Shown here in pieces: positions 33,891 through 44,117 of a DNA stretch of 64,000 bases. A program made the position numbers and the translations under genes. How positions within the stretch are numbered: position 1 is the stretch's first letter; every line of letters starts with the position of its first letter. The notes beneath the pieces are model-generated. The model searched no databases. It saw nothing but the letters and a program-made list of their open reading frames with translations, and was not told the origin of the DNA. Origin of the DNA: Thermomicrobiales bacterium (lineage in GTDB: Bacteria > Chloroflexota > Chloroflexia > Thermomicrobiales > UBA6265); assembly GCA_019637585.1 (NCBI GenBank), contig JAHBVL010000001.1, positions 1-64,000 of the forward strand. Direction: 5' to 3'.

Positions 33891-36800
33891 TTTCGGATGC
33901 ATTGTCCGTCGCCAAGGTGGCAGGTGAACGGCGGACAGCATTCATCGGGTTCAGTGCACGGCTCGTTTTCACCAGGGCAATTGACGCACTCCAACCCGTT
34001 GCACCGGAGACCGGAGCAACAGTCGCCTGTGTTTGCGGAACACGCTCCTCCCTCGCCAAGGCAGGTGGAGCAGATTCCGTTCGTGCAGTACGGCGCGGCC
34101 CCACAGCAGTCGCTGTCTGATGAGCATTCGCCCTGCAACGGAACGCAGCAATGACTGTTGTAACAATCGAGCCCTCCGGCACAGTCGCACGCTCCGGGAA
34201 TGACTGTCTCGCAGTTTTCGTCGAGGAGCCCCGATCCACACTGATCGCCAATGCCGAGATCCTGGGGACAGCCGAATGGCGTGCAACACCCCACGGAGGC
34301 AACGGAAACCTCCCACGAGATGCCGGCGGCTGGGCAGACGTCGCCGGGTGGACAGCATGTGCCGAGACAGCAGAACCCCTCGCCGCAATCACTCTCGGTC
34401 TGGCACATACAAACCTCGAATTCGGCGTCGAAACAGTACGGCATGAGCGCGTCGCAGCAGATCGAACCGCAACGCTCGCCCTCTGGACAGGGTTCCAGGG
34501 TCGTCGAGGTCGTGGTCGCTTCTGGGCATGAAAGCGAGGTGCAATAGAAGCCGGTCGCGGAGAGGTTCTCGGGACAGCAGTGATCATTTCCGGAATCACC
34601 AAACAAAACGTCAAGGTTCTGACAGGTCTCATTATTGTCCCGCGGTCCCGTGCATGCGCAGCCTGCAGCTGAATTGTTGTTAATACAAACCGGAGCAATC
34701 AGAACTGTCTGGCAGCATGGACGATCCTCGCTCGTGCACGCGAACGCCGTTCCATCGCCAAAACTTCCGTCGCAGATACAACGATCTGGCGCTCCCGGCT
34801 GGCCGCATCTCGGCTGACAGGTTCCGACACCTGATTGAAACTGACAGACAAGCCCGGAGCAACAGACGTCTTGCGTTCCGTGGCCAGTACATGGACGGCC
34901 GACAGGCTCGCATATCTGCGTGGTGGTCGTGGGCGCGGGCGTTGTGGTCGTGACTTCGTCGCAGCTGGAGACTTCATGGCAGTCCAGGCCGCCCCCGCCG
35001 TCATTGCAGCAAAAGCCAGTGTTGATATTGCAGGGATCGCCGTGATCCACCCACGTGCATACGCGAGGCTGATCCACGCCGTTGCCGCAGAACTCGCAAT
35101 TTCCACAGACGCTGTCATCCGGCTCACACGAAAGCATCTCGCCATCTGGCAGGCATCTCCAGCAAGAGCCCGGGCAGTTGCCCATGTCTACGACATCGCA
35201 GTTGAACGGTTCCGTCGGGTCGTCATTGATAAACGCACAGGTGTAGCAACGGGGACAGACGACTTCGGGGAGGATGCTGAAATCCCGGGCGCATTGGTAG
35301 CCGGGACTCTCCCCCGTTACAGTGCAAATCCCGCAGGCGCCACAGACCTCCGAATCGGGGAGACAGCCGTTGGCGTCGGCGTTCGGGTTCTGCGGATCGC
35401 ACCGCTGACACGCATTGCACAGCGAACAAGGAGCGGGGGTCGTGGTCGTCGAGGTCGTGGTCGCTTCCGGGCACGAAAAGGGGGTGCAAAGGAAGCCGGT
35501 CGGGGAAGAGGGCGTGGGACAGCAGTAATCATTTCCGGAAGTACCAAACAAAACGTCAAGGCCCTGACAGGTCGGATCACTTTCCTGGGGTCCTGTGCAT
35601 GCGCAGCCATGGGCTGAAAAGTTATCAAAACAAAACGGACCTGTGGATGTTTCCTGGCAGCATGGACGATCCTCGCTCGTGCATGCGAACGTCGTTCCAT
35701 CGCCAAGACTTCCGTCACAGACACAACGCGCCGGCGCTCCCGGCTGGCCGCATCTCGGCTGACAGACTCCGGGGCCCGTTGCAGTTGAACAGACAAGCCC
35801 GTAACAACAGACGTCCTGCGTTCCGTTGCCAGTACAGGAACCGCCGGCGGGCTCGCATATCTGTGTGGTGGTCGTCGGCTGAGGGGTGGTCGTGGTCGTC
35901 GAGGTGGTTGTGGTCGTCGATGTCGTAGTCGAGGTTGTCGTGGTCGTCGACGTGGTGGTACTGGTCGTGGTTGTGGTCGTCGATGTCGTGGTCGTGGTGA
36001 CGCACACATCGGTTGCAGAGTCGCAGACCAATCCTGAATCGCAGGCGCAGTCGATCTGCCCGAAACAGGTGTCGGAGAGGAGCCCGCACGGATCGCCTTC
36101 ATCGCCGAATTGTTCATCCTGGCAGGTGAGGGGCGTGCAGCAGAAAGGCTCGACCGAAATGCCGATGTCGCCATCCTCTGGAATTGCGCAGACGTCTCCC
36201 TGCGCGCAGCAGACCTGACTGCAGCAGACCCGGCCCCCCGCTTCGCAATCGACATCGTCGGCGCTGCCGGCGCAGCTGCCGTTGAAGCAGGCCCAGCAGG
36301 AGAAATCGGTGCCGGGATTGTTCGTCACGCAGAGGCGGACATCACCAACACAGCGACCGTTGAGCGGATCGGTGAGGTCGCACACGTTGCAGTCGCCGGG
36401 GCAGCCATTGTCATCGCAGCAGGCGCCGGCGGGAATGCAGATCGCCACCCCCTCGCGCATGCAACACTGCTCGGTTTCATCGTTGCAGCAGGCAGCGTTC
36501 GCTTCACCCTGGCAGACGTTGCTGGTGGGCGGACAGCATTCCCGGTTCTCGAAGAGGATGTCCGGAATCGGGAAACTGCTGACCGTCAGCGGCGCTCCCG
36601 AGGGGAAGTAACACTCCCCTTCGCAACAACCACCGTCGCACGTTTGCTCGCCCAGGCAGCAGAACTCTTCCGGCAGTCCCGGATAGATCACATCGAGGCA
36701 GACCGAGAGCGCGCCACAACATTCACCGTCGCAGCACTGTTGAGGGTCTTCACAGCATTCCAAACCGCAAACGGTATCGCCACGACCATTCTGGCCATTG

Positions 36801-37105
36801 CAGCAGATCGCCTGATTGCCGGAACGGGCACAGGTTCCCGGCGAGCAGCACACCGTGCTGTTGGGGCACTGCTGCTGGCCCGGCGGACAGGGGGCCGGGG
36901 TCGTGGTCGAGCTGGTGGTCGTCGCCGGCGGTGGTGGAGGCGGAATGGTGGGGCGGGTTCGCGCGTCCCGGGCGTCGGCATTGGTCGGAACGACAGAACC
37001 GGTTGCAACGACCCCGCCGAGACCGAGCAGACCCTTGAGGATCGACCGGCGAGACGAACCAGTCGCGAACGCACGGACCAGGGAATCGAATCGTCGCCCG
37101 TCCAT
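33887..37105 (-). CDS. Tat-exported Cys-rich protein B
   Basis: 1072 residues from ATG 37105. The N terminus MDGRRFDSLVRAFATG is followed by SRRSILKGLLGLGG and, after NADA, RDARTRPTIPPPP. The first module closely matches protein A (CPNSTVCCSPGTC, CCDGECCGAL, CDGGCCEGECYFP). A long Thr/Ser linker near residues 370-410 precedes two ~150-residue modules that are duplicates of each other (ICEPAGGSCTGNGTQDVCC and ICEPVGRPCTGHGTQDVCC). The C-terminal modules (EGERCGSICCDALMPYC) are shared with protein C. The stop codon is the CTAG at which a MITE-like element lies. Role unknown; a folded, disulfide- or metal-bearing secreted protein is inferred. Confidence 0.8.
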   Translation of the reverse strand: MDGRRFDSLVRAFATGSSRRSILKGLLGLGGVVATGSVVPTNADARDARTRPTIPPPPPPATTTSSTTTPAPCPPGQQQCPNSTVCCSPGTCARSGNQAICCNGQNGRGDTVCGLECCEDPQQCCDGECCGALSVCLDVIYPGLPEEFCCLGEQTCDGGCCEGECYFPSGAPLTVSSFPIPDILFENRECCPPTSNVCQGEANAACCNDETEQCCMREGVAICIPAGACCDDNGCPGDCNVCDLTDPLNGRCVGDVRLCVTNNPGTDFSCWACFNGSCAGSADDVDCEAGGRVCCSQVCCAQGDVCAIPEDGDIGISVEPFCCTPLTCQDEQFGDEGDPCGLLSDTCFGQIDCACDSGLVCDSATDVCVTTTTTSTTTTTTSTTTSTTTTTSTTTSTTTTTSTTTTTPQPTTTTQICEPAGGSCTGNGTQDVCCYGLVCSTATGPGVCQPRCGQPGAPARCVCDGSLGDGTTFACTSEDRPCCQETSTGPFCFDNFSAHGCACTGPQESDPTCQGLDVLFGTSGNDYCCPTPSSPTGFLCTPFSCPEATTTSTTTTPAPCSLCNACQRCDPQNPNADANGCLPDSEVCGACGICTVTGESPGYQCARDFSILPEVVCPRCYTCAFINDDPTEPFNCDVVDMGNCPGSCWRCLPDGEMLSCEPDDSVCGNCEFCGNGVDQPRVCTWVDHGDPCNINTGFCCNDGGGGLDCHEVSSCDEVTTTTPAPTTTTQICEPVGRPCTGHGTQDVCCSGLVCQFQSGVGTCQPRCGQPGAPDRCICDGSFGDGTAFACTSEDRPCCQTVLIAPVCINNNSAAGCACTGPRDNNETCQNLDVLFGDSGNDHCCPENLSATGFYCTSLSCPEATTTSTTLEPCPEGERCGSICCDALMPYCFDAEFEVCMCQTESDCGEGFCCLGTCCPPGDVCPAAGISWEVSVASVGCCTPFGCPQDLGIGDQCGSGLLDENCETVIPGACDCAGGLDCYNSHCCVPLQGECSSDSDCCGAAPYCTNGICSTCLGEGGACSANTGDCCSGLRCNGLECVNCPGENEPCTEPDECCPPFTCHLGDGQCIRN

Positions 37106-37234
37106 CGCCAGTCACCCCCACCAGAAGCGCCGCCTGGCGCTCCAGCAAGACTCTATCCGTCATTTCCAGCGTGAGAATCGAACCGATCTGATGGTATCAC
37201 CGCGAGAGCGTGGTGAGAATACCCGCGACGGCGG

Positions 37235-39178
37235 TCAATCGAGTGTCGTGACCAGCTCGATGACGTGGTCGAGCCAGAGACCGGCGCCTCCGGGTTCGAT
37301 GGGAAGGGAGCGGGCCGGAGCCGATGCCCCAAGGTTGCGAGCGACCGGGTCATCTGGGGCGAAAGCAATGACTCCCCCCGGTTCGACGAGCCGCGTGAGC
37401 ACCGCCTCCACCGGCTGGCCAAATGGCGTCAAGTGGCCGGAGGTCGAAAGCAGCGCCACGGCGTCGCAATTGCCGAAACCGAGCCCCTCGTCGACGATTC
37501 CCTGCGCGGTGACTTCGGCGACAGCGATTTCGACGGCAGGGTTGTTGAGAATGGTGCGAATGCCTGCGGCGCCACTCCGCTTGACCCCTTTCAGCTCCAT
37601 TCCACCGACGGCGAGACGTGCGTCGGTGGCCAGTCCGACGCATCTCCCGGTCTGCCCAAGCGTGCGGGCGATCGCCTCGCACATGGCTCCTGCGTCATGA
37701 CCGATTGCGGCGACGATGGGAACGCGAACGGGTGCGCCGGGAGGAAAGAGCATGTCGATGATGGCCGGGAATGGATCGCGGCCTTTGCCGACAGTGGGAA
37801 AGCGTTGCATGCGGAACCCGGAGTGAGCGTTGACATCGAGAATCGCGCCGCCGGTTTCCCAGATCGAGCGGGTCATATCCGGCGAGACGATGTCCAGGGT
37901 AGCGATGTCGAGTCCGACGATCCCGGCGGCCTGGAGGATGATCGCCCGGTTGTCGGGATGGATGTCGTCGGTCCAGTCGATCGAACGCCCACCATTGCCC
38001 ATATCGGGCCAGAGCCGGAGGCGGACGATCTCCCCGGGAGCGGGGACGTGCTGAAGCGTCAATCCGCGCCGCTGGACGAGCCAGGTTTCGACACTGCTGT
38101 CGATGGTGATGGGGCGGCAGGTATCCGTATCACGATAGCCGCGGGCTGGATTCCTGTTCTCGATCTCCACCAGTCTTTCGATCGTGTGCAGGCCATCACC
38201 GGTCACCGATGCCGCTTCCGTCTCCAGCACCGAGCTGATCGCGTTGTTGACCACGGTGACCCGATAATCGCGACCCGCCAGATAGCGCTCCACCAGAAGC
38301 AGCGACGACGGGATGGCGGCGGCCGCAGCCGGAAAGGCGCGCCGGAGTTCGTCCTCGTCACGCAGGTCGAGTACAACCCCAACGGCTCCACCCGATCGCA
38401 CCGGCTTCAGAACGACCGGATACCCGATTCTGGCCGCGATTCTCGCCGCGTGGTCGACATCGGGCGCGGCTCCTCCGTCGGGCACCGGCAGTCCGGCCGC
38501 GCGCAGATAGTTGGAGGTGACGAGTTTGTCGTGGGAAATCTCTTCGGCAAATGCGGACATCATCGACGTGGAGGTGCTGATAGCCCGCCACCGAACGGAT
38601 CCATTGCCCAGCTCGATCATTCTGCCCCGAGAATCGACCCGCGTGACGGGAATTCCGCGCGCTGCGGCGACCTCCAGCAGTGGCTGGACCGTCCAGAAAC
38701 TCGAGTGATTCGATATGCAGCGAAGCACGACCTGGTACTGCTCCGCAGCTGTCGCCGGGAACGATTCGTCGCCGCTGAGCAGTCCATTCGCCAGGCTGAC
38801 CGCCATTTCGGCGCTTGCCTTCCCGATCGCGGGGTGCGTGTGCTCGATGCCCACAGCCCACACGTCTGTTTCGGGTACGGGCCAGGCGTTGGTCTCCCGC
38901 ACTCCGATGCCCGCCAACCGCTGCAGATTGACGCCCAACGTACCGATGAGGGCGGGAGCACGCGAATCCGTGGCAGGCAAGGGGTCGAGCCGGGGTCTCC
39001 GGGTGGACGATCGAGCGAGCGCGTCGTAGAGATCGGTGAGGCTCTCCGGCTGCACGGGGGAACTGGGTAGTTCGGACGCGCCGGCACTCCGCGAGGCGAC
39101 GAGCATGCGCGTGCTCGGCTTGAGAGACCAGACCGTCGGTCCGTCGAACGACCGGCATTCGATCAGATCAATCTGCAT
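37235..39178 (-). CDS. cyanophycin-synthetase-like protein, short CphA2-type
   Basis: 647 residues. The N-terminal domain starts with the CphA-like phrase SFDGPTVWS (~10-18). The ATP-grasp spans about 210-480: SHDKLVTSNYLRAAGLPVP, GYPVVLKPVRSGG (~252-264), DWTDDIHPDN (~401-410) and GGAILDVNAHSGF (~443-455). What follows is the start of the Mur-ligase-like domain, but its P-loop (GTNGKTT in CphA) reads AIGHDAGA at ~491-498, without Lys or Thr, and the domain ends ~150 residues later. Full CphA is ~870-900 residues. A truncated, P-loop-less Mur domain is the hallmark of CphA2, which polymerises beta-Asp-Arg. The substrate here is unknown; other ATP-grasp peptide ligation is possible. Confidence 0.8.
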   Translation of the reverse strand: MQIDLIECRSFDGPTVWSLKPSTRMLVASRSAGASELPSSPVQPESLTDLYDALARSSTRRPRLDPLPATDSRAPALIGTLGVNLQRLAGIGVRETNAWPVPETDVWAVGIEHTHPAIGKASAEMAVSLANGLLSGDESFPATAAEQYQVVLRCISNHSSFWTVQPLLEVAAARGIPVTRVDSRGRMIELGNGSVRWRAISTSTSMMSAFAEEISHDKLVTSNYLRAAGLPVPDGGAAPDVDHAARIAARIGYPVVLKPVRSGGAVGVVLDLRDEDELRRAFPAAAAAIPSSLLLVERYLAGRDYRVTVVNNAISSVLETEAASVTGDGLHTIERLVEIENRNPARGYRDTDTCRPITIDSSVETWLVQRRGLTLQHVPAPGEIVRLRLWPDMGNGGRSIDWTDDIHPDNRAIILQAAGIVGLDIATLDIVSPDMTRSIWETGGAILDVNAHSGFRMQRFPTVGKGRDPFPAIIDMLFPPGAPVRVPIVAAIGHDAGAMCEAIARTLGQTGRCVGLATDARLAVGGMELKGVKRSGAAGIRTILNNPAVEIAVAEVTAQGIVDEGLGFGNCDAVALLSTSGHLTPFGQPVEAVLTRLVEPGGVIAFAPDDPVARNLGASAPARSLPIEPGGAGLWLDHVIELVTTLD

Positions 39179-39277
39179 GTCGAAGGCTCAGAGTAGCAAC
39201 GCGTTTCGCGGTGATGAGCAGCGGGATCCAGTCGATTGCTATCGTCGAGACCCCGCCACGACTCTGGAGTATCTCCT

Positions 39278-41098
39278 CTAGTACATGATGCACTGGCCAG
39301 CTGTGCACGGATAGGTGCCACCGGCACAACAGGTATCAACTCCAACCACGCACCAGTTGCCTTCGTTGATGCATCCACAATAGCCGTAACTGCTGCAGCT
39401 CCCGTTGCAGCATTGGTTGTGATTCGTGCAAGTCGAGGCCGGTCCGTCCGGAAGACAGCACAACCCGGCGGAACCGCAGGTCCCGGATGTGCACTCGCAT
39501 GTGATCTGGGTGAGGCAGGTTTCGGTGAAGGTCCCACATTGATCGCCGAGATTCCCGGCAGGGCAACTATCCGGCGAACAACACCCCCCGATCGCCGCCG
39601 CCGAAACCTCCGAGGCTGTGCCGGTATCGAGACAGATGTCGCCGGTATCGCAGCACGTGTTGGAGCAGCAGTGGTTTCCGCCGCAGTCGTTCGACGAAAG
39701 GCACTCGCCACAATACTCGGATGCTGCGTCGAGGCAGTACGGGGCATCTGCACTACAACAAATCGAACCACAGCGTTCACCAGCTGGGCAGGGCGGCAGC
39801 GTGGTGGTGGTGGTCGTCGTGGTCGGTTGCGGCGGTTCACAATTCTCCGGATTGAGCAGGCAGACTCCAAACCCTCCGTCGCAGGATGGAATGACGCGCC
39901 GGAAGCAAACATACCCGGCGCCGACATTCGCCTCGCAGTCGTTATCCGAGAAACAGTCGAAGCAGAGGCCATCATCGGAGCCAATCACGCAATGTGCGTT
40001 TCCGGCGGCATCCGCGGCGCACTCGCCTGGGGCCGAGTCAAGTTCACAAGGTTCCTCGCAGCAGCAGAAATTCTCAGCGCACGGGTGCACGCATTCAACG
40101 CCGTTCGACGCTTTGAACGGCGGGCAACCGGGGGGAAGCGTCGTGGTTGTGGTTGGGGTGATACAGACGTGCGATTCCTGGGCAGGTCCCACTTCGCCAT
40201 TCGGAGCGGCCACGCACATCTGACCAGCAGCGCAGCAGACCAGATCGCAGCAGATCTGGTTCTCCCCGCAGATGCCGTCGTTCAGGATAGGAACGCACGA
40301 CCCCGCGTTGCACGCCCAGCAGGAGGCATCGGTACCGGGGTTGTCCGCCGTGCAATCCGCGGCATCGCAGCAGGCAGTTTCCGCCCGGCAGGCGCCAGGT
40401 GTCTCCAATGTACCGTCCACCGGACAGCACTTCGGTGTGTCGCCACTGCAGCATTGCCAGTCGCTGAAGTCGACCCGACAGACCGTGTTGCCCTCTGGGC
40501 AGCAGCTCGTCTGGGCCACCCGGACCGGATGACCGTTGAGGAAAAACTCCTCGGTCTCCTCGTACCATACGGGACCCTGAATCGGGTCGAAGCAGGCGCC
40601 ATCGCAGCACTGGTTGTCGCAGGCCAGATGGGCCGGACAGCACATCTCTTCCTCGACGTTGGGACCCTCGGGGAAGACTCTGGTCAGGCAGGTGTGGTCG
40701 GCGGCGCAACACTCACGATCGCAGCAGGCATAGCTGGGAAACCTGTACTGGTCTGTTGCTACGCAACATTCGCGTCCGCAGACATGACCGGTGCAGCAGA
40801 TGGCCTGATTGCCGGAGCGGGCGCAGGTTCCCGCCGGACAGCAGACCGTGCTGTTGGGGCATTGCTCTTCGCCCGGCGGACAGGGGGCCGGTGTCGTGGT
40901 CGAGCTGGTGGTCGTCGCCGGCGGCGGTGGTTCCGGAATGGTGGGACGGGTTCGCGCGTCCCGGGCGCCGGCCTGGTCGGCAACCACAGAACCAGCTGCA
41001 GCGGCGCCGCCAATACCGAGAAACCCCTTGATAAGGGTACGACGAGAAGCCCCCTGGCCAAAAAGACGGGTCAGCTGGTCAAAACGCGTATCGTCCAT
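39278..41098 (-). CDS. Tat-exported Cys-rich protein C
   Basis: 606 residues from ATG 41098; an upstream in-frame start is unlikely because MDDTRFDQLTRLFGQG is the family N terminus. The Tat signal (SRRTLIKGFLGIGG) is followed by GARDARTRPTIPEPPPP and a Thr/Pro linker. The first module has CPNSTVCCPAGTC, CGRECC and [10 protein letters not shown], then several CC modules. After a second poly-Thr linker (TTTTTTTTLPP near 430) comes AGERCGSICCSADAPYC, matching the C-terminal part of protein B, and a terminal CNHNQCCNGSC-like segment. Shared but reordered modules between B and C indicate domain shuffling. Confidence 0.8.
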   Translation of the reverse strand: MDDTRFDQLTRLFGQGASRRTLIKGFLGIGGAAAAGSVVADQAGARDARTRPTIPEPPPPATTTSSTTTPAPCPPGEEQCPNSTVCCPAGTCARSGNQAICCTGHVCGRECCVATDQYRFPSYACCDRECCAADHTCLTRVFPEGPNVEEEMCCPAHLACDNQCCDGACFDPIQGPVWYEETEEFFLNGHPVRVAQTSCCPEGNTVCRVDFSDWQCCSGDTPKCCPVDGTLETPGACRAETACCDAADCTADNPGTDASCWACNAGSCVPILNDGICGENQICCDLVCCAAGQMCVAAPNGEVGPAQESHVCITPTTTTTLPPGCPPFKASNGVECVHPCAENFCCCEEPCELDSAPGECAADAAGNAHCVIGSDDGLCFDCFSDNDCEANVGAGYVCFRRVIPSCDGGFGVCLLNPENCEPPQPTTTTTTTTLPPCPAGERCGSICCSADAPYCLDAASEYCGECLSSNDCGGNHCCSNTCCDTGDICLDTGTASEVSAAAIGGCCSPDSCPAGNLGDQCGTFTETCLTQITCECTSGTCGSAGLCCLPDGPASTCTNHNQCCNGSCSSYGYCGCINEGNWCVVGVDTCCAGGTYPCTAGQCIMY

Positions 41099-41236
41099 GC
41101 GCGAACCCTCTGCCGCCTTCGCCACGCGGCTACTGGCTGTCCCAACTAGCTGGCATCGAACCGTCGGCAATGCTAGTCGACGCACTCCGCTTTGTAAAGC
41201 ACTCCCCGGTTCGTCCCATTCATCACGTCAAGGAGC

Positions 41237-42565
41237 ATGATCGTGCCGCAAAACGCAACTCCCTCCGCGACCCACACGACCCTTCCTCTTCAGGACGAGG
41301 ACCGGGTCCGCCTGCGGCGGTATGACGAGCTTTCTTCCTTTTATGAAGGCGCTCAATGGACGAGCCGGCCGCTGCCCGGGGAGTTCCGGCTGACGGTGAA
41401 CTACGCCCGCGCATTGATCCGCAAAGTGGCTGCCTATGTCTTTCCGGCTCCGGTCACCTTTGCCGTGCCGGCCAGCGGAGACCAGCAGCAGGCCACCCGG
41501 GCCGAGTCGGTGCTTCAGGAGATCATCGTCAGGCGCTCACTGTCGCAGCTCGACGCCGAACTAGCTGTCGAATCGGCGGTGATCGGCGATGCGGCGGTCA
41601 AGATCACCTGGCGGGCTGATGAGCGGCGCCCCATCGTGGCGCCGGTCCACCCCGGCACACTCAGCGTCCTCACCAGTGTCGGGCAGCCTCGCGATATCAC
41701 GGCGGTGTGGCAACGCTATGCCATGACGGGAGCGGAACTGAACGAGGTCATTGGCGGGGAGCTCTGGATCGATCCCGTTCGCCGGTACCAGATCGTCGAA
41801 CAGTGGACAGCGGATCGGTGGACCCTCACCGTCGACGGCCAGCTCGTCCATGACGACGCCAATCCCTATGGCTGGATTCCCTATGTGATCCTGGCCAACA
41901 ATCCGCGGCCCCTGTCGTTCTGGGGCGAATCGGATCTCGTCGATCTGATCGATGTTTGCCGGGAGCTCAATGCCCGGATGAGCGTGCTGGCCAGTGTGCT
42001 CCAGCTTTCCGGCGCGCCGATTGCCGTGCTGGAAAATGTCGACGGCGCCGAAGGGATCCGGGTGGGGCCGGGCGCTCGCTGGGAACTCCCCCGTGATTCC
42101 AAAGCCTATCTTCTCGATCTGCTGGGCAGCGGTGGCGTGTCGCTGCACGTCGACTACATCAATCTCCTCTACCGGGCGCTGCATGATCTGAGCGAAACAC
42201 CCAGAACGGCGTTTGGCGATTCCGGCAGAACGATCTCCGGCGCCGCACTGGAAGTCGAGGTGCAACCACTCATTCAGAAAGTGGCCCGCAAACGGCAGCA
42301 ATGGAACGCCTTCTACCAGCAGCGGAACGCGCGCCTGCTCGATCTCTTCGAGACGTTTGGCGAGTACGACCTGGGCGGTCTGCGGCAAACCGAGGCTCTC
42401 TGGCCACCCGTTCTGCCCAGCGATCGCGATGCCGCCGTTCGCAATGCCGTGGCGCTCGTCGATGCGGGAATCCAGAGCCGCTATTCGGCCATCGCGTCGC
42501 TGGGAGGCACCGATCCGGGCGGCGAACTGTCCAGAATCGACAGCGAGCGGGAGAGCTCAACGTGA
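41237..42565 (+). CDS. phage portal protein
   Basis: 442 residues of the SPP1 Gp6-like portal family. Typical features are a YDELSSFYEGAQW start, NYARALIRKVAAYVF, the central beta domain (AAVKITWRAD, DPVRRYQIVEQW, NPYGWIPYVILANN), the SDLVDLIDVCRELNARMS helix, and the ISGAALEVEVQPLIQKVARKR clip/stem region with a helical C terminus. Portals form the dodecameric DNA gate of the capsid and dock the terminase. It is intact and of normal length but lies 16 kb from the terminase gene instead of beside it. A GTG or ATG start at 41237 is supported by AAGGAGC upstream. Confidence 0.87.
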   Translation: MIVPQNATPSATHTTLPLQDEDRVRLRRYDELSSFYEGAQWTSRPLPGEFRLTVNYARALIRKVAAYVFPAPVTFAVPASGDQQQATRAESVLQEIIVRRSLSQLDAELAVESAVIGDAAVKITWRADERRPIVAPVHPGTLSVLTSVGQPRDITAVWQRYAMTGAELNEVIGGELWIDPVRRYQIVEQWTADRWTLTVDGQLVHDDANPYGWIPYVILANNPRPLSFWGESDLVDLIDVCRELNARMSVLASVLQLSGAPIAVLENVDGAEGIRVGPGARWELPRDSKAYLLDLLGSGGVSLHVDYINLLYRALHDLSETPRTAFGDSGRTISGAALEVEVQPLIQKVARKRQQWNAFYQQRNARLLDLFETFGEYDLGGLRQTEALWPPVLPSDRDAAVRNAVALVDAGIQSRYSAIASLGGTDPGGELSRIDSERESST

Positions 42566-42992
42566 TGCCGGGGAGCAACCCCAATCCCCTGACTACAGGT
42601 TAAAACCTGTGGCCAACAAAGTCCCTGCGGGACTGCGTCGAGAACCCCGAGGAGGGTTGGTTCGGAAACCACCGGTTGAAAACCGGTGGCCAAGACCCCT
42701 CGTCCGTAACGATGCGATCGCCGTCTGATTCCACCTGGTCAGCAGGATAGCCCCTCGGTCTGTCCCGGGCGACGCACACTCCCGGCAACAGCGTCCATCG
42801 CAACCAAATGAGGCGTATTAGCCGTTGGCTTCAGCCATCGGACCGTGATGACACGACCCCTGGTTCCGAGTTCCCAGTTCCTAGCTCCTCTTATTGCCCC
42901 TCTGCGGAGGGGTAAGGGGAGTGCTCACCGTCATTGCGACGGCTCCTCCTTCCCCTTCGCAAAGGGGAAGGAGGCCGGGAGGAAGGGGTGGG
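42566..42992. other. intergenic gap with dispersed palindromes
   Basis: No gene. Units seen are CTACAGGTTAAAACCTGTGG (~42593-42612), CCACCGGTTGAAAACCGGTGG (~42669-42689), GCCGTTGGCTTCAGCCATCG (~42820-42840), and a long perfect hairpin CTCCTTCCCC/GGGGAAGGAG around TTCGCAAA near 42945-42975. The second and third match units in the gap at 19770-20120. The last hairpin lies just past the stop of the - strand cupredoxin gene and could help end its transcript, though it lacks a T run. Confidence 0.65.
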
Positions 42993-43907
42993 CTATTCGA
43001 CGGTAATCACCTTGAACATCCCCATGGCGGCATGCACCGGCACACTGCCAGGTCCGCTCATGAAGCAGAAAGCGATGTACTGACCCGGTTGCAGATCGAG
43101 CTCGATCCAGCTCGTTTGCCCGGTCGAGAGCACTGCCGCACCCCCGGCCTCGACAAAGAGCGATGGGTCGAGCAGCGTGTCGGGGTCCGCCGCCGGCGTG
43201 GCGGCTGTTCCAAACATGCTGTCCAGCGTCGCCTGCACCTGATCGGCGGTCACGGCTTCTGGATAGGACTGAATCGCCATGAAGTGGAGGAACGATCCCT
43301 TGTTGTGGACCTGCCAGATGTGATCGCCCGCTAGAATGGAGTCTGGCATGTCGAACGCCATCTCCTGCATATCGACAGTGACGTCGGCGGCCGGATCGGT
43401 CAGTTCCGGCATGTCGCCAGTCACTGTCAGCTTCGCCGGCAACACTGCCGGCGCCGCATCCTCGTTCGCTGGAGACGCGGTGAGATCGAGAATCCAGTCG
43501 CCCGCCGTGAGGTCGACGATCGCCTCACCGCTTCCACCCGGTCCGGCCGACGCGCCACCCGCAATCACCAACTGATAGTAGATGTCGGGAGGCTGTGGCG
43601 CGGAGCGGTCGGCCTGCTCCATCACCGTCTTCATATCATCGAAAGTCTTGTCGTCCGGCACCTTCTCCAATTGAAGATCGGCGCTCAGATCCGCGCTGGA
43701 GTTCTGGACGACGAGGTGATACCGGCCGGCGGCTATCTCCGCGGGGGCTGACACGGTCGATCCGTCGGTCGACACAACCAGATCGGGAAAACCGAGAGCA
43801 GCCAGCAGCGATGCACCGGTGGACGGCGTCGACTCCTGTGCCAATCCAGCCGAAGACGCAAACAGAAGCAGCGCCACCGCGGCAAAGAGACCCATTATTT
43901 TGGACAT
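42993..43907 (-). CDS. secreted cupredoxin-like protein
   Basis: 304 residues from the ATG at 43907, with GGGAGG upstream. The signal peptide (MSKIMGLFAAVALLLFASSAGLA) is cleaved before Gln. Two beta-sandwich halves are visible: one around LVVSTDGSTVSAPAEIAAGRYHLVVQN, the second around MAFDMPDSILAGDHIWQVHNKGSFLHFMAIQ and the C-terminal QYIAFCFMSGPG with PVHAAMGM. His, Cys, His and Met in the second half resemble the type 1 copper set of plastocyanin-like proteins (H in LHFM, then C-F-M, H-A-A-M). Copper binding is inferred. It lies between the phage portal and connector genes in the opposite orientation. Confidence 0.65.
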   Translation of the reverse strand: MSKIMGLFAAVALLLFASSAGLAQESTPSTGASLLAALGFPDLVVSTDGSTVSAPAEIAAGRYHLVVQNSSADLSADLQLEKVPDDKTFDDMKTVMEQADRSAPQPPDIYYQLVIAGGASAGPGGSGEAIVDLTAGDWILDLTASPANEDAAPAVLPAKLTVTGDMPELTDPAADVTVDMQEMAFDMPDSILAGDHIWQVHNKGSFLHFMAIQSYPEAVTADQVQATLDSMFGTAATPAADPDTLLDPSLFVEAGGAAVLSTGQTSWIELDLQPGQYIAFCFMSGPGSVPVHAAMGMFKVITVE

Positions 43908-44117
43908 GGAAGTATGCCTCCCTTGGACGAACAAGGCGAAACGCAGCTATTCGACTCGGAGGAGGGTGACTATTGGAGGCGCCGTCGCGGTCCTGAGAGT
44001 CCACCTGAAATATTACTGAACAGCCGGCAGCACTACCTTAACGCCAGATGAAGATTCCCCCTTTGCCCTTCTGCCGGCTGCCTGCTCCCGACACCTTCAC
44101 GAAGGAAAGGCACAACG

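Noticed and set aside
39236-41149. 637-codon + strand frame opposite Cys-rich gene C
   Set aside because: It is the antisense of a high-GC gene with strong codon bias, has no ribosome site or motifs, and its Ala/Gly/Arg-rich translation is a shadow. The same applies to 31611-32666, 36110-37174 and 34835-35617.
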